Positions 1 through 11,719 are shown, counted from the stretch's first letter. The stretch is 64,000 nucleotides of DNA from Haemaphysalis longicornis (GCA_013339765.2 CM023449.1:109113849-109177848); one strand, 5' to 3'. Numbers and translations: made by a program. Notes: generated by a model not told the origin, from the letters alone.

Positions 1-1250
1 ACGCACCTCTTCGATAAAATGACACGTATCCGTGGACCACCTATAAGGCCTCGTGAGCGCAACACTCTATTATAGCAACTGCGCGGGCCCAAAACTTGCG
101 CTGTAACCCCAACAACTACCGTTTTCCTGTCTCGTGGACGCATTACTCAAAGACGCCTTGCATCATCAAACATTGTTCAGTTGTGAGCCTTAGGTAGATT
201 ATTATGCTGACAATACGTAATGACGCCGCAAATGTCTTGAGGCCAAGAAATAGGCCGTGAGCACCTATCCACGCTGCCCTGCAATTAGCTTCTCGCTCAT
301 GCGATCTGATACGATCGTCGAAAGCTTGCCCGCTCGGGAATAGGAGGCTGAGTGGAGGCAATGGTTTTGACCACAGGCAATTTACTGGAGACGAATTGTA
401 GCCTTTCGCGAAGAGTTAACTAACAGAACTTAATTGGGGATTTACGCCTTTTACACGACCCGCACAGGTTTCATTACATATAGAATCGAGGACCTTATGG
501 GAGTCTGGGCATGTGTTTATTGTTCGTACAATAACATTTAGGTACGCGAACGTCATGACGAGCGAACGCTTAATACCGCAGAATCTTCTTTCAGCGTATT
601 TTAAAATCATCCGCACGAATTCGTCATTATTGGGTGCTCTTGTCTCTGTGCCATTTAGCCACCTGCCCGTCCTCTCTCCTTATCGTGTTTTCAATTGTGA
701 ATAGGCTGCTAGCATGACCAGAAATGAAGGGACGGTTAAAGGTTGGACTCACAACCGGCCTAATAGATAGCGACCTGCCCATGCGCCCCTATAACGCATG
801 CCGGATTGGTTGTTGCTTGTTTTTTCAGTTATTTCCGACGCCACTGCAAAAGCCGGCGCTGCATTTAATCTCCATTTCTCCCCTGTATACGCGTGTGCTC
901 GGCCTGCCATCGTTGTTATTTCGTCTTTCTCTGGCTCCGTTGTGCTCCGTCTTTGCCGACTCACTCTGGGGGAAGTGCAAAACTTCTGTGGCCTCGACGG
1001 TGTGCTCAAATAAAGGTTCTTACCGCGAAATTGTTACTTGTCTAGGCTGGAAAAAGCACGTGTTCGGTTGACCCGGGCGGCGTCCAGCGACGCGCACCCA
1101 CCTGGGTTTTGTCCGCAAAAACCTCTCCACAGCTGCTAACTCCTTTTCTAGCGCGTTTCATGGATTTCCACGTATATTACAGCACGCGTACATCTGAAAC
1201 AATAAAACCCAAAAAATGTTCAGCGTGTTTTGTGATATAGCAAGTAGGAG
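1..1250. other. Unassigned sequence
   Basis: No domain, repeat unit or RNA structure recognised. The longest open frame (724-1071, plus) is 115 codons, pyrimidine-rich, and translates to low-complexity sequence without a recognisable motif. A second frame lies on the opposite strand across the same bases, as expected of chance openings. Confidence 0.5.
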
Positions 1251-1401
1251 AAAAAAAATCACACCATCTTCCCGTGAGAAACCATGAGGAGGATGCGAAG
1301 CATTATGGGGGTTCCGTGTAGGTTCCATTGTGTTGCCGTTATGTCGTTTCATTTATCGGAGCACGAATGGGAACGTAGTGTGAACCCCCATGTAGAGACA
1401 G

Positions 1402-1445
1402 AGAAATGTATAGAAATGTATAGAAATGTAGAGAAATGTAGAGAC
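1402..1445 (+). repeat. Decanucleotide tandem repeat
   Basis: About four copies of a 10 bp unit reading AGAAATGTAT or AGAAATGTAG, followed by a related AGAGACAG segment. It lies inside the composite element. Internal micro/minisatellites are a known trait of Helentron-type non-autonomous elements. Confidence 0.7.
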
Positions 1446-1689
1446 AGCGAAGAGACGGACACCCACGTTACCTGATCGAACACCTCCTGGTTCTCGTCTT
1501 TCTTTATTGCGTGCTCACGCTCCTACCTCGCCGCCCGCCCTCTTTGTCCTCTTCTCTGGTTGAGCTGCAAGGCGCGTGGCGCTTGCCGCCACACCTTCCC
1601 TACGGGAAATTCAACGTCTTCCTCTAAAGTTTTCAGTTCGTCGTTTCCGTTGAAGTTCAGCTTCGCGTGCCTTCGTTGTTATCAGTAGC

Positions 1690-1850
1690 TGCTTGACGTA
1701 GTTTGAATGAGTGAAGGACATAAGGTGCGTTTGTAGCACATGCTTCCGTGTTGGTTTGTAGCGCAGTGGGAAGAGCGCCACGTACCTCCCGTTGCAGCCA
1801 GAGAGTCGTGGGTTCGAAACCGGGCGTCGCCTATTTCTTTTATTTATAGT
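1690..1850 (+). mobile_element. tRNA-derived SINE-like cassette, copy 1
   Basis: A leader reading GTTTGAATGAGT...ACATAAGGTGCGTT precedes a tRNA-like region. The A box TAGCGCAGTGGG (1759-1770) fits the Pol III consensus exactly, and the B box GGTTCGAAACC (1811-1821) is also canonical. An AT-rich tract TTTCTTTTATTTATAG follows. The flanking 7-mers that would form an acceptor stem do not pair, so this is not a tRNA gene. The leader and boxes recur at 5112-5270 (minus), 36355-36505 (plus) and 62345-62492 (minus). It may be the tick SINE called Ruka, but I cannot confirm that by eye. Confidence 0.7.
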
Positions 1851-1984
1851 GGACTGGGCTGGCGTCACGCCGTACGTTGATGGGGCTGAAGAGACGTGCA
1901 TGCGCAGTAAAGTTCGGACGGCGGAGAACAAGGGAAGGAGGGACACAGCCCCGAGCATGAGATACTTCGCATCTAAAATGTACA

Positions 1985-3008
1985 GCAAGAAGCACTTCAC
2001 GCGCTCCGTTCAATATAGGGCATAGAAAGAAACAGAAAAGACGGTAAGAACCACTCAGGGCGCAATCAATTCCGATGGGGTTACGACGAGTACAAAAAAA
2101 AAGAGCGTGCGTCTGAAATTTCCCGCGCAGTTTTGGTGGGCTGTCAGCTTATGTGAAAGCAGTGGCGCGCAACATAAATAGCGATTCTTGAAAAAGTAGC
2201 TCTATTGAGTCTGTTGCCGATGTTGTAGGTTATAGTTGACTTAGGCAAGAGGATCGGCGACAAACGTAGCCAAGAGAAACGCTTTCGCGAAAGAATATGC
2301 CGACAGTTACTGCAATATTTTTTCAGCGTACTTTCGGTGAACATATCCTATGCGACGGTAATTCTTGCATTCAGCTAAGAAAGCCGGGCAGGCGCACAGT
2401 AAATACAGTTTCTTTTTGATCATTTCGGTACGGAGGCAGTGGCTCAAAAAGATATCCCGAAGGTAACTGGTGTTCTCACCGCACGCATTGACCAGGGATG
2501 GCTGCCATACCCAAAATTGCCCTTTGTTGGTCTTGTGCGCCACCCCGACAAAGCTTGTACAAACGTGGCACTCCAGGTGCGGTGAAAACGCCTCAGCGGC
2601 TATAAAGGTGGCCACGAATTAGTGCTTCCTCCACCATAAAAATAATACGTTTTTTCCGCGAGAACGACGGCGCACCCACGCTCAGAATGGCCGTGTTTGG
2701 GTGTTTATACAAATTCGAGCCTTTCCTGTAAACGTTTCCTCTTCTATAGACGAGCTCCACGTCAAAAGAAAGCGCCTCGAAGTAAAGAGACACTCGACAA
2801 GGTTTCCGCATGTTTAAATGAACAAAAATGCTCGAGAATAAAAAATGCCAGTCGAGGAAGCTGATACAGGAGCAGTGTGGTTTGCGTGTGTACGTTGACG
2901 TTTGCATAGCTACGAAACGGTTCTACACCTAACCATAAGTTGTCGTTGCTGGCTGGTATATTGCAGCGAGCGATCGGTAGAATCGGCGTTGATTGGTACG
3001 ACCGCTAC
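1985..3008. other. Unassigned sequence
   Basis: Contains an A9-10 run near 2094 and two overlapping minus-strand open frames of about 100 codons (2307-2615, 2593-2907) that show no family motif. Nothing else seen. Confidence 0.4.
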
Positions 3009-3198
3009 GTTTTATCAGAGTCCTTCAATGCTTTACTGGTCACGAAACTGCTGCGTAACTCAATGGGAGAGCTTCATATGCTGCGTTTGGCCGCCGCGCG
3101 GTGGCGCCACCTTCTCACTGAGGTCATTCCTCGGGCGGCGTTGCGCTGGCTCGAACGGCGGAGCCGCGGCGAGTTGTGTTTGTTTTGTGCGGGGGAAA
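3009..3198 (+). repeat. Unnamed dispersed repeat, copy A
   Basis: A ~40 bp block at 3010-3049 (containing TCCTTCAATGCTTTACTGG) recurs almost exactly on the minus strand at 4810-4850. Weaker similarity continues for about 140 bp: GCTTCATAT, a GC-rich stretch with GGCGCCACC, and a TTTTG-rich end. The two copies are in inverted orientation 1.8 kb apart. No coding potential is evident. Confidence 0.6.
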
Positions 3199-4676
3199 AA
3201 ATGTAACGTGCATATCGCGCTCTTGTGATGCGACTTAAGTAGTGCAACGACACCACAGAAAATGTTTCCTTGTTCTGTTGACCGAGCGACGGGCAGCTGT
3301 GTGAGAAATGGAGGGGCGCCATATATTCCAAGGCAAGCAACGGGAGATTTCAGCTTCGATTATAAGTGTGCGACAGTGTGTGGAAATGCACTGTGTGAGA
3401 ATGGAAAAAGCAATGTACCCTTTTGAGAGCATCGTGGGCCTAGAATTGTACAAGGCTAACTTAATGCCGGATTTTTGTCATGTCAGTCCGGTTGTAGTGT
3501 AGCGGTGCTTCATTACCTGTTTGCAAACTTGTATTACCTTGCGCTCAGGCTCGCGTGTAAAAAAGGTTTGGGTCATCCCTGTGCTTTTACTTTTCATATT
3601 TCCGTGAATTATCCCTTAGGGTTCGTTTTGTTTGTTTTGTAACCGCGCGTGGCCGATTCCGGTTTCTTATCTGGGGTTTCAACCGGAGCGCCCGTTTGCT
3701 CTTTTTGTCGTACGTCCCGTCGGGCAATATTGTTTGATATGGAAAGGGTGCCACAATGTCGCTAACTTGATTTTTTGTTTCTTCGACAATGTTCTCGATC
3801 CTATTTCCATGGATCTGAAATTAATAACGTTCCAAGAGTAATGCATGCATAGCAAACGCCGCACAACTCACTTTATCGACGTTCATCTGATCACGTCACA
3901 CTGCGGACTGCTTCTTAGACGTTTGTGTTTCATTCTAGTCTTTTGTAGTGCAGGAGATGGCTAGCTCGCTGCGTTCAGAAAAGCTTTGCGTCGTTCTTGG
4001 CTACGTGGCAATATTCTGTTTCCTCCGTGTGCTGCACATCGCAGCGCGAAAAAATAAATTTTTGTACGCTGGACCACGCTCTTTTGTCTCCCTTCGTAAC
4101 ATTGAAATTTTTGGTTGCGTGTGATAAAACCAGTTTCATTGTTCTTTTTTCGCTTCATGTTTTTGCAAGGATTGCAAAGCGTGGAAGCAGAAAGACACAT
4201 GGAGTAACATATATCTCTTCGTGTTTTGATCCTTCGCGTTTCTGCAGAGTTTTTAGATGTTCTCAAGTATGTACCCACTCATCGAAACGACAATACTATT
4301 GCGCTATCTCTTTTAGCGTTCTGTGCATTCCAGAGCAATCAACGGATTCATTAAGCGTAGTCTGAACGACGCGTACTTGGTTTCTTTAAGTTTTTTTATT
4401 GTATTATCGATAGGCCCGCAGCAGTCTGTGACTACACAGCTACCGTATGTGTGGTATTTACAACTTTGCTTTAAGAAAAGAAGCAATATAGATTTAAAAA
4501 TCCGTAAACACGACGGCGCAGCGCTTGTGCCAGAGCACACAGAAGCCGTTGCCGTTCGCGGCCGTAGTCTATGGTAACTTACTTCGAAAAATAAAATCCC
4601 ATTGAAGGCAGGTGATAATAACTGGACTATTCATCGCTAACTACTACGAAAAAACAGCACACACTTAGTCAGCCCG
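3199..4676. other. Unassigned sequence
   Basis: AT-leaning sequence. A plus frame (3997-4365) and a minus frame (3961-4278) lie antiparallel over the same bases, and neither carries a recognisable domain or signal peptide. Confidence 0.4.
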
Positions 4677-4851
4677 CAGACACCAAAAGCAGCGAGCGTT
4701 TGCACGCCAAGAGCTGTCCAATACGCCGCACGCGCGGCGGCTGGATGACCTTCGTGCGGCGGTGGCGCCTGTAGCGGCGCGCGCGGTCCCTATATGAAGC
4801 GAGCTCCGAAGTTTCGTGACCAGTAAAGCATTGAAGGACTCTGGTTTTATG
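4677..4851 (-). repeat. Unnamed dispersed repeat, copy B (inverted)
   Basis: This is the minus-strand partner of the repeat at 3009-3198. The best-conserved part is 4810-4850. The rest is GC-rich, shares GGCGCCACC and GCTTCATAT with copy A, and diverges by small indels. Confidence 0.6.
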
Positions 4852-5035
4852 GAAGCAGTCGCAAGCCCCACGGCGAGCGGAGTGAAGGTGGGGCGTTTGG
4901 GGGATTAAACCTAGCCCCACCTGACGGGCACCTTACATACTAGGCAATTTTATGGCGCGCTGGCTTCCACTGTCACCGGCTGTGCTGGGCTGCACTCCAT
5001 TATAAAGCCGGTCGTTGTGGGACTATTCTGCTTTT

Positions 5036-5392
5036 AAATGCAGAGCATTTCAGTAACTCACGATGTCACCCGCGTTGACGTCTGTAGTCCGCTCCGTCGT
5101 TGTCACTACTATATAAAAAGAAAATAGTATCCGGCGCCAGGTTTCAATCCCTCGACCCTGCGGGCAGAACGCAATGTACATGGCGCTCTAACCACCGCGC
5201 CACAAAGGCGACACAGAATGGGACGCTATGAACGCGCCTTATATCGTTGACTCATTCAAATTACTGCTTACGAGCGCTCTCTCGTCAGCAGTTGCCACAA
5301 GTGCAACAACATTAACGTAACGCAAACTACTTAACGTCGTGCGCCCCCGGAAATGCTCTGCATTTGATTGTGCCCCTCGCGAGGGGATGTTT
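5036..5392 (-). mobile_element. Composite hairpin/palindrome element, copy 2 (with tRNA-like cassette)
   Basis: In plus coordinates it begins with the palindromic core AAATGCAGAGCATTT (5036-5050) followed by CAGTAACTCACGATGTCACCCG. It ends with AAATGCTCTGCATTT (5351-5365), the exact reverse complement, then a perfect hairpin CCCCTCGCGAGGGG (5373-5386) and ATG. The tRNA-like cassette is on the minus strand (5112-5270). The 5' part of this copy closely matches 60784-60822 and 62172-62215, so these three form one subfamily. Only TTT follows the hairpin here, unlike the longer T or A runs of the other copies. Confidence 0.65.
5112..5270 (-). mobile_element. tRNA-derived SINE-like cassette, copy 2
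   Basis: Read on the minus strand: leader TTTGAATGAGT...GATATAAGGCGCGTTC, an A-box-like TGGCGCGGTGG (about 5190-5202), and a B box GGATTGAAACC (reverse complement at 5140-5150), then an AT-rich TATTTTCTTTTTATATAG. It matches copy 1 in order and spacing. No acceptor-stem pairing is present. Confidence 0.7.
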
Positions 5393-6620
5393 CACTGCGT
5401 CTTCCTACTGGCCAGTACACTCGTCGCCATCTGTCGGGTGTTGTGGGAACCCTTTGCGGCTGATGGCGCGCGATTTGAAACGACATTTTGGAGCAGTCGC
5501 GCTGGGTCGCCAGTTATCTGAAGAGAAGTTCACCATACTTACTTAAGCAAACATCTAAAAGTGACTAAAACAAAGCTAGGTTGAGCAGTATCCTGGCCAA
5601 AAGTAAACGTGACTTGAACAAAAATAACGCATTACCAAAATAATTTAAGTAAACAACGAAGTCCCCGCTCCAAATGGTTGCGGCTAACCCGGCTAACCTT
5701 GGATATGCAAAGCAAAAGCTTGAATATTCTGGTTGAGTGTTGGTTTCGCTTTGTTAAACTTTGATGTAGGTGTATTGCCGACCACAGCTCAAAGCCGTAC
5801 GGTCTCGTGCAACGCTCCCAGATCAAAGCCCGGCCTCGCTTTCATTCTCGTCGAACGCGGCGTTCCTCTTTCACGGCGAACACGGCGCAAGATGACTCAC
5901 GTATCCCGAGACAACCCCGGCGTGCGTGGGAGGCTGCGGGTTTGATCGGATGCCGATCGGCTCAGTGGACGCCTCGCGTGGCGACCGGCACCAGTACGTG
6001 AGCAGAACGACTTAAAACGGGGCTTGTGCGCAGCGCCGACCGCAGGCGCGGCGGATCACGCGATGCGCTTCGAGGGGGGGTGTCGTCGGGGGTGCGTATC
6101 CGTAAAACGTTAACTTGCGCGTCCTCCGTGAAAACCGCTGGATCAAAGTACTAAAGCTGTGCTTTAAATTTAGAGCATTGAATCCGTTCTTGACGTCTGC
6201 GCTCGTTGTCTCATTTCTACCATCATTGGTTACTAATTTATTATAGTAATTCTGTATTGCCTCTCCTAATGCTTGTGAAACGTTTTCTTTTTGCCTCATT
6301 TCGAACCAGCCTAATCAAATACTCGTTTACGTCGCTACGCCTGTGTTGCGGGCTTCATTCTTGGGGCTGTGCACACGGGTGTCACCGGATTTCACACACC
6401 CGCGATGCGAACCTTCACGGTAATGGCTTTATGCTGGCGAGTAAAACTGCAGGTCGTTAAGCTAAGGTGAACGCGAGTAGTAGCTCTCCAGCGGGGAAAG
6501 TAACGCTTTTAAGAGCTTAGAAGGTTTTCGCCTACAACGGGACACACCGAACAGCGTTCTTGATCATGCGGCCTTCCTTACCCTTATCACCTTGACTAAG
6601 AGACTTCACACTCTCAACCC
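5393..6620. other. Unassigned sequence
   Basis: A GC-rich patch (about 5900-6110, with a G7 run near 6074) sits between AT-richer flanks. Short open frames on both strands carry no domain. Confidence 0.4.
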
Positions 6621-6621
6621 G

Positions 6622-6870
6622 CCGCTGTGGATCAGTGGCTAAGGCGTTGTGCTGGTGAGCCCTATGAAGCATGTTCGATTCCCGGCCACAGCGCCCGATT
6701 TTCTGATTAAGGAGAAAAGCGAAAACGCCCGTGTGTTGGAGATATTCGCGGACGTTATTGATATCGAAATAAATCTGGAGCACGGTGTGTGATCCGGAGC
6801 CCTCCACTAAGGCGCGCCTCATCGCCTGTGTTGCGTCGGCGCATAAAAACCTAATTATCAATGAAGCAAT
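6622..6870 (+). mobile_element. tRNA-derived SINE, second family
   Basis: The head is tRNA-like: TGGATCAGTGGCTAAGGC (A-box region) and GTTCGATTCCCGG (B-box region), bracketed by GCTGTGG and CCACAGC, which pair over 7 bp. The body contains GCGAAAACGCCCGTGTG and ATCCGGAGCCCTCCACTA, which I recognise from an abundant chelicerate SINE. A second, reversed copy lies at 28190-28440. The T-stem is degraded, so it is not a functional tRNA. Confidence 0.75.
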
Positions 6871-6874
6871 CACA

Positions 6875-9800
6875 CTCTGCCAAAAATAAGTTGCCTGGAA
6901 ACGCCCTCAGCTACCTGAGACGAATGCCGATTCGGAGCATACTTCCTCAATCTGAATGAATACAGACGCCGGCACATCCGTTTTTTGACTACACGTGCGT
7001 TTCATTCACAACGTTCTGGGGCGAATCAGCTCTGGTGCGCCTGGTTTACGTGCAGGAAGTTTTGTGTTAGGGCAACCGTGGCTTTATTTGTGTTGAGAAG
7101 CCTCGGCGAACGGCAACAAAAGACAGAATGGTGAGGAGCGTGAAAAACGAGTGCAAAGTGGTGAAATGGAGTGGAGGGGGATAAGGGTGACGGTACGTGA
7201 TGAATGCGAGTATGGATTAGTGGAGTGATTTTGTTGTATACATTTGTCGCGACTATGAAATTGCAGAGCTTGCTCATTCCCAACAGCATGCATCCGGCCT
7301 ATGATGTGGAAGTTTTATATCCCTAGTCCTGCTTCCTAACAAAAACTGCTTTAAAGAGCTGACATCGTCATCAGAATTATATCAAGGGTTTTTAATGACT
7401 CAGTTCCTCTTTAGCAAAAATTTTAAATATCAGTACAAGTTTTCGAACGTGTAATAAAGTAACTATGGTTCCTAATCAGAATAAATCATACTAAACTGGT
7501 AATTTGTGTAAGTTATCGTTAAAAAAATTACGCTGTTGTCATTTGTGTCACCATACGGGGCAAAAAGACGGGAAGTGGCGCGACTTCAGGAATGAATTGG
7601 TTGAAACAGGTGTCTTTTGAAAGACCTGCAGGTTAAAAAATTGTGGGTACTTCGTTATTATTAAGGCTTTGTTCTCTTGATAACGGATCTCTGAAACGTA
7701 AGTTTCTGTTGTCATTTTGCCCCACTATTCTTAGCGCTTCTCGTTTATTTGTGGAACAATATGCCTATGTCTCGAAGAGAGGTGAAGCTGAATGACATGG
7801 CTGCCAGTCATTATCGTCATTGCAGTCGTGACCATCATCGTTTTCATTTTCTCAACAAGGCCTACACAATCACCTTGACAGTAAGCTTGCGCAATCACTT
7901 GTCTTACGGACTTATTTATAATCTTGGAATTACTTTTATATTCCCCGTCCACCGCGTTTCATGGCGGGTCCAGTGGCGAGATGTGCTTCATCAGTATCGA
8001 ACCACTCAGTGGGACCTCGACATAACTTCTCTGTCGCCGAATAGCAGAAACAGGAAATTGGCACCCTCGGGTTATGGGCATTGCGCCACGTACGTTGCCT
8101 GCCCTGGAGGGTGGCACAATTTGCAGCGCGATCCTTGCGAGCGTCAAACGAGCGCCGGTGAGCCAAGCGTAATTGGCGGACCCAAGAGAGCGGAATGCTT
8201 GGGTGATCTTACATGAGGTCCCCTCGTTAACGGTGCAATTCCGAGCACGTATGCGGACGAAGTGTCTGCTCGTGGGCTTCCACAGCAAAGCTTGTGGCGT
8301 TGTTAGCTTCGCAGTTTCTAACGAACCATTGCGACACGGGCGATCTGCGACAATTGAGCGCAATAACTTGAGCCACTCAGCACCCACATCCTATTACAGT
8401 GATCTGAGTCAGCTGTTGTAATGCGAATCTTGAAGAACAACCTCGGAGAAAAATAAATAACTGCTTCAGATTCGAAATAGCCGCTTCATTCCTTCCATAT
8501 TTTAGTATAGCGTTTAGGCAAAGCTTACAGCCGTGTTTCAGGCGTTAGAATGTGCCATTCGAGAGAACACACTTACGCAAGTGTGAAAGAGAGCCATCGT
8601 CACCTTTAATGGGAATGCAAACATTCACGTCATTGCATCCCGGTTAATACAATGACGTGAAATTTGCATATGTTTTACTGATTGGCAGCACGATTTTTAT
8701 ACTATTCGCCAAGAATTTCTTTATTTCATTGCTATGTGAATACCCTTTCTTCACGAAAATTCGGAAGAGTAACCATTAGGAATATTTGATAACAATTTGA
8801 GGTTTTTTAGGGCAAGCTTGACTGTACGAGCGCCAGAAAAAAGCTCTTTGCGTGCGGACACGCGAACATTGGATGTCAGGAGCCATATCGGAGTGTTGCT
8901 TGTAACTTTTCACGGTTATTTGTCCCTCACCATTCCCAGCGCACCACAGCAGGTTCACACACATTATTCATGTGCATTGCAGACGTGTCGTGTTCGGACA
9001 AACTGTGAGCGGGGCGAGATAAACTCCAACCAAGCTCGTCTTTTGTCACACCTTCGAAATACGATATTGGCCTAAATTTGACGATGCAGGATAACGACAG
9101 TATATAATGCCTAAAAGTGATAATGGCAGCCTTTCACCTGTTGGCGTGATATCTCACCGTTTTGTCGCCATTACGCATGACGACCTTGGTTGCCCCGAAG
9201 TGATAAATGCGTCCTTTGCCTGGTCACCAAAGATGACTACAATGGTGTGCTTCCTAGGCGCTTCTAGCTGTTGTTTCGTGTGATGATGGTGATCAAAACT
9301 AAGATTCAAAGTGTTTCGCGTAGACTACCCGTGATATATGCAGTAAAGGCTGCCCTGGTGTTAAGAGAGGGCTCACCAGGAACTTAGTAGAAGGCAAGCT
9401 ACCGAGATTGGTGTCGGCCATGCATGCCCGGCTTACGGAAAAGGCGCAGGAAGGAAACCCATCCTACCTTAAGAAATTAGTTTTGGTAAGCAGGCTTTGA
9501 AATTTTTCCAGGGTTGTTCAGACTCGTCAACTTGTAAGTGTTGGGTTATGCATGGTATTTTAGCGCGTGCCGAATAGCATTAACCTACCCCTGCGAAAGA
9601 AGCAGAACACCACAGTAGCTGCCGACAGAACGTATTTGATCCATGGCACCTCTCACGAGCCCTATTCATAGTCTTCCCCGTGTAAAGAGGTCAGCTCATT
9701 GCCTATGCAACGGCATTTTTAAGGCCGTCAATAACAGTGGACCTAGAAGACTCAAGGCAATATATCCGGAAGGCTGGAATGCACTCCGGTCTTCTGCCGT

Positions 9801-10010
9801 TTCATTCTCGTAACCGCCATTGTTACTCGCTTGACCGGCGGCCTGCCGTTCGCTGTGGTCCGGAGAAGCCATTCTCCATCGCTCTCCTGGAGCACTTTCT
9901 ATAAGTCAGATTTTTGTGAAAGGCCTTCGTTTAAAGTGTACTTTTTCAATTGTGAAAGTCTTTTTTTAATCGACCAGGTTTAGGGGAAATCCCCAAGGTG
10001 GAGTAAGTTT
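6875..10010. other. Unassigned 3.1 kb stretch
   Basis: The only notable coding signal is near 8 kb, where a plus frame (7749-8216, 155 codons) and a minus frame (7959-8387, 142 codons) overlap in locally GC-richer sequence. Neither has a motif I can name. The rest is ordinary AT-leaning DNA with no repeat I could match inside the window. Confidence 0.4.
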
Positions 10011-10011
10011 C

Positions 10012-10305
10012 AGCGAAGGAACGTTTGACATCCACCTCAATGCAGCCATACGGTTACAAAGGAGAGCTACATAGCTTTCTTAGGAACTTCACAGTTGAAG
10101 AAAAATTCGTCCCGCTCCAGGGTTCCAATCCGGGACAACCAGTTAACCGGAGCAGTCGCCCTACCAAGTGAGCTAACCAGAAGACTAATCTTTTGTAGCG
10201 CGACTAGCGAATTTTCTTCAACTGCGAAGTTCCTTGGAAAGCTGTATAGCTTTTTTTGCAGCCGTATGGCTGGATTGAGGTGCATGCCAAAATTTCCTTC
10301 GTCGA
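10012..10305. mobile_element. Inverted-repeat element with tRNA-like core
   Basis: The left arm (10012-10108) and right arm (10206-10305) are inverted copies of about 80-95 bp. Each reads CACCTCAAT.CAGCCATACGG toward an interior AGTTGAAGAAAATTCG, with roughly 85% identity and small indels. Between them lies about 100 bp with a minus-strand tRNA-like segment: A-box-like TGGTTAGCTCACTTGG and B-box-like GGATTGGAACC. It looks like a foldback MITE whose loop is a tRNA-derived sequence. No TSD was identified. Confidence 0.6.
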
Positions 10306-10339
10306 AGGTCTTTGGTGGGCTCCTCAGAAGAGAAAATTT

Positions 10340-10369
10340 TGGTCTGTCTGTCTCTCTGTATGTATGTAT

Positions 10370-10400
<31 letters not shown>

Positions 10401-10475
10401 TGTATGTATGTATGTATGTATGTATGTATGTATGTATGTATGTATGTATGTATGTATGTATGTATGTATGTATGT
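10340..10475 (+). repeat. (ATGT)n microsatellite
   Basis: A short TCTG prefix is followed by about 28 units of ATGT, with single-base slips near 10368 and 10399. Reading it gives spurious MYVC or HTYI repeat peptides on the two strands. Confidence 0.95.
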
Positions 10476-10582
10476 AGACAGAAATAACGGTTAGCAGTCA
10501 AAAAAACCTTGGAAAGCAAAGGGGAGGATGTGGTAGGTTATTAAAACAGATAAAGAATTTGGACAGAAAGTGGAGAAAAAAT

Positions 10583-10672
10583 GTCCGCCGGGTGAATCCG
10601 AGCCCACGACCTCCAGAATACCGGACTGGGGCGATGCCCACTACGCTACCGGCGGTGCCATTTTCCCCTCCA
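10583..10672 (-). mobile_element. tRNA-like SINE head
   Basis: On the minus strand, GGCGGTAGCGTAGTGGGC resembles an A box and GTGGGCTCGGATTCACCC resembles a B box, about 35 bp apart. Possible SINE fragment. No body sequence could be matched to the other SINEs here. Confidence 0.4.
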
Positions 10673-11364
10673 CTTTCTTGGGTAGTTATGGTAAAGGACA
10701 ACTGCAACAAAATTTTCGACTGCCTAAATCTACTATTTTTCAGTAGTATTGCCTTAAAAGTTGCTACCTGAAAAATTTGGAGGCCCAAATATGCGTCGCT
10801 GCATCGTAAACGAAGATCAAAAACGATATTTTCAAACCGGAACCGGAAAAAAAGGGTGGCCATTACGGACGGCCGGAAGTGACGTTACAATCAGGAATCG
10901 AGTGGGCGTCCGTGTCATCAAACATTTAAAACAAGCGCGAAAAGGGGTTGGGAAGTTCGTGCTACCATTATTGCTCCGCAGTGAACTGCTGAGACGCGCG
11001 TATAGTCATCAGGTAAAGGAAAACACAGGCATTGCGAGACAGCGTGGAGAAGCTGGGAGCTAAGAAATTGGTACAGAAAAAGCAGTGTGGAGCACTATAT
11101 GGACGCTGGCACAGCCAGTATGCCTTGTGCCGATCGAATCAGCCTGTGTTTGTGAGAGAAAAAAAAAGATACCGTGGGAGGAAAGCATCGTGTGTAACAA
11201 TTCGGTTTCAGCATGTTATCAAAGTTCAAATCCAGAATTTTATTATTTTGTTTACACGGCCACTTTTTTTCCTGTTAGCAGGGTGCCCGCGCAAAATCTT
11301 TAGATAATGATGCCATGCAACGACGAAAGCACCACAGTGTCTTCGCTGGCGTCGTGAAACAGTG
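10673..11364. other. Unassigned sequence
   Basis: Frames 10761-11063 and 11032-11307 (plus) are open for 90-100 codons but have no recognisable domain, and the composition is purine-rich. Confidence 0.35.
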
Positions 11365-11369
11365 TCCTT

Positions 11370-11408
<39 letters not shown>

Positions 11409-11640
11409 TAAGAGTACCCTCAGGGCCTTTACGGCGTTACTGATGGGGTGGGTGCAGTGCATCAAAACAGGTAACAGTTTAAAAGTACAGGCAGTATGTA
11501 AACACAACCATATTTCCGGAAACCAGGTTACTGCATTACATGTAGAGAAAGTGCATTCTTGAATGATGCTACCAAATGTGCCCCATTCTTTGTTTTTTTT
11601 TTTCATCCGGTGAGACAAATTTTGCCCACAGCACTTAGTA
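11365..11640 (-). mobile_element. Probable LINE 3' end with (TAAA)n tail
   Basis: Read on the minus strand, a segment ending ACGCCGTAAAGGCCCTGAGGG runs into (TAAA)n (plus-strand TTTA repeats at 11368-11409). A/T-rich 4 bp tails following a GGCCCT...GGG motif are typical of arthropod CR1/L2-type LINE 3' UTRs. No coding remnant was found, so the call rests on the tail and my memory of such 3' UTRs. Confidence 0.4.
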
Positions 11641-11719
11641 TTTAGTTGTTTTTTGGCGAAGTTTGTTTAAACTGAACGTGCGCATCATTCTGTACTTTTT
11701 CCCGGCGTGACCGGCGCGA

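Larger units (their letters stand above)
1251..1980 (+). mobile_element. Composite hairpin/palindrome element, copy 1 (with tRNA-like cassette)
   Basis: The left end has an A8 run (1251-1258), then CACCATCTTCCCG, a short GC hairpin-like segment and a palindromic core ATGCGAAGCAT (1293-1303). The right end has a related core GATACTTCGCATC (about 1961-1973). Between them lie a decanucleotide tandem repeat (1402-1445) and a tRNA-like Pol III cassette (1690-1850). The same arrangement recurs at 5036, 16856, 33470, 36137, 60189 and 62172. Family identity is inferred. It resembles a Helentron-associated non-autonomous element or a MITE that has captured a SINE, and no protein is encoded. Confidence 0.6.

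Noticed and set aside
1751..1831. A tRNA gene (and similar calls at 5140-5203, 6624-6692, 36418-36485, 62365-62427)
   Set aside because: Pol III boxes are present, but the acceptor and T stems do not pair fully, no anticodon arm is sound, and each is followed by repeated non-tRNA sequence. They are SINE heads.
7749..8387. A host gene near 8 kb
   Set aside because: Frames on both strands are open over the same bases, with no start context, domain or repeat support on either.
10340..10475. CRISPR array
   Set aside because: The repeats are 4 bp with no spacers, and the context is eukaryotic.
10256..10494. Open frames reading MYVC or HTYI repeats here and at 12638-12927
   Set aside because: They are translations of (ATGT)n microsatellites, not proteins.
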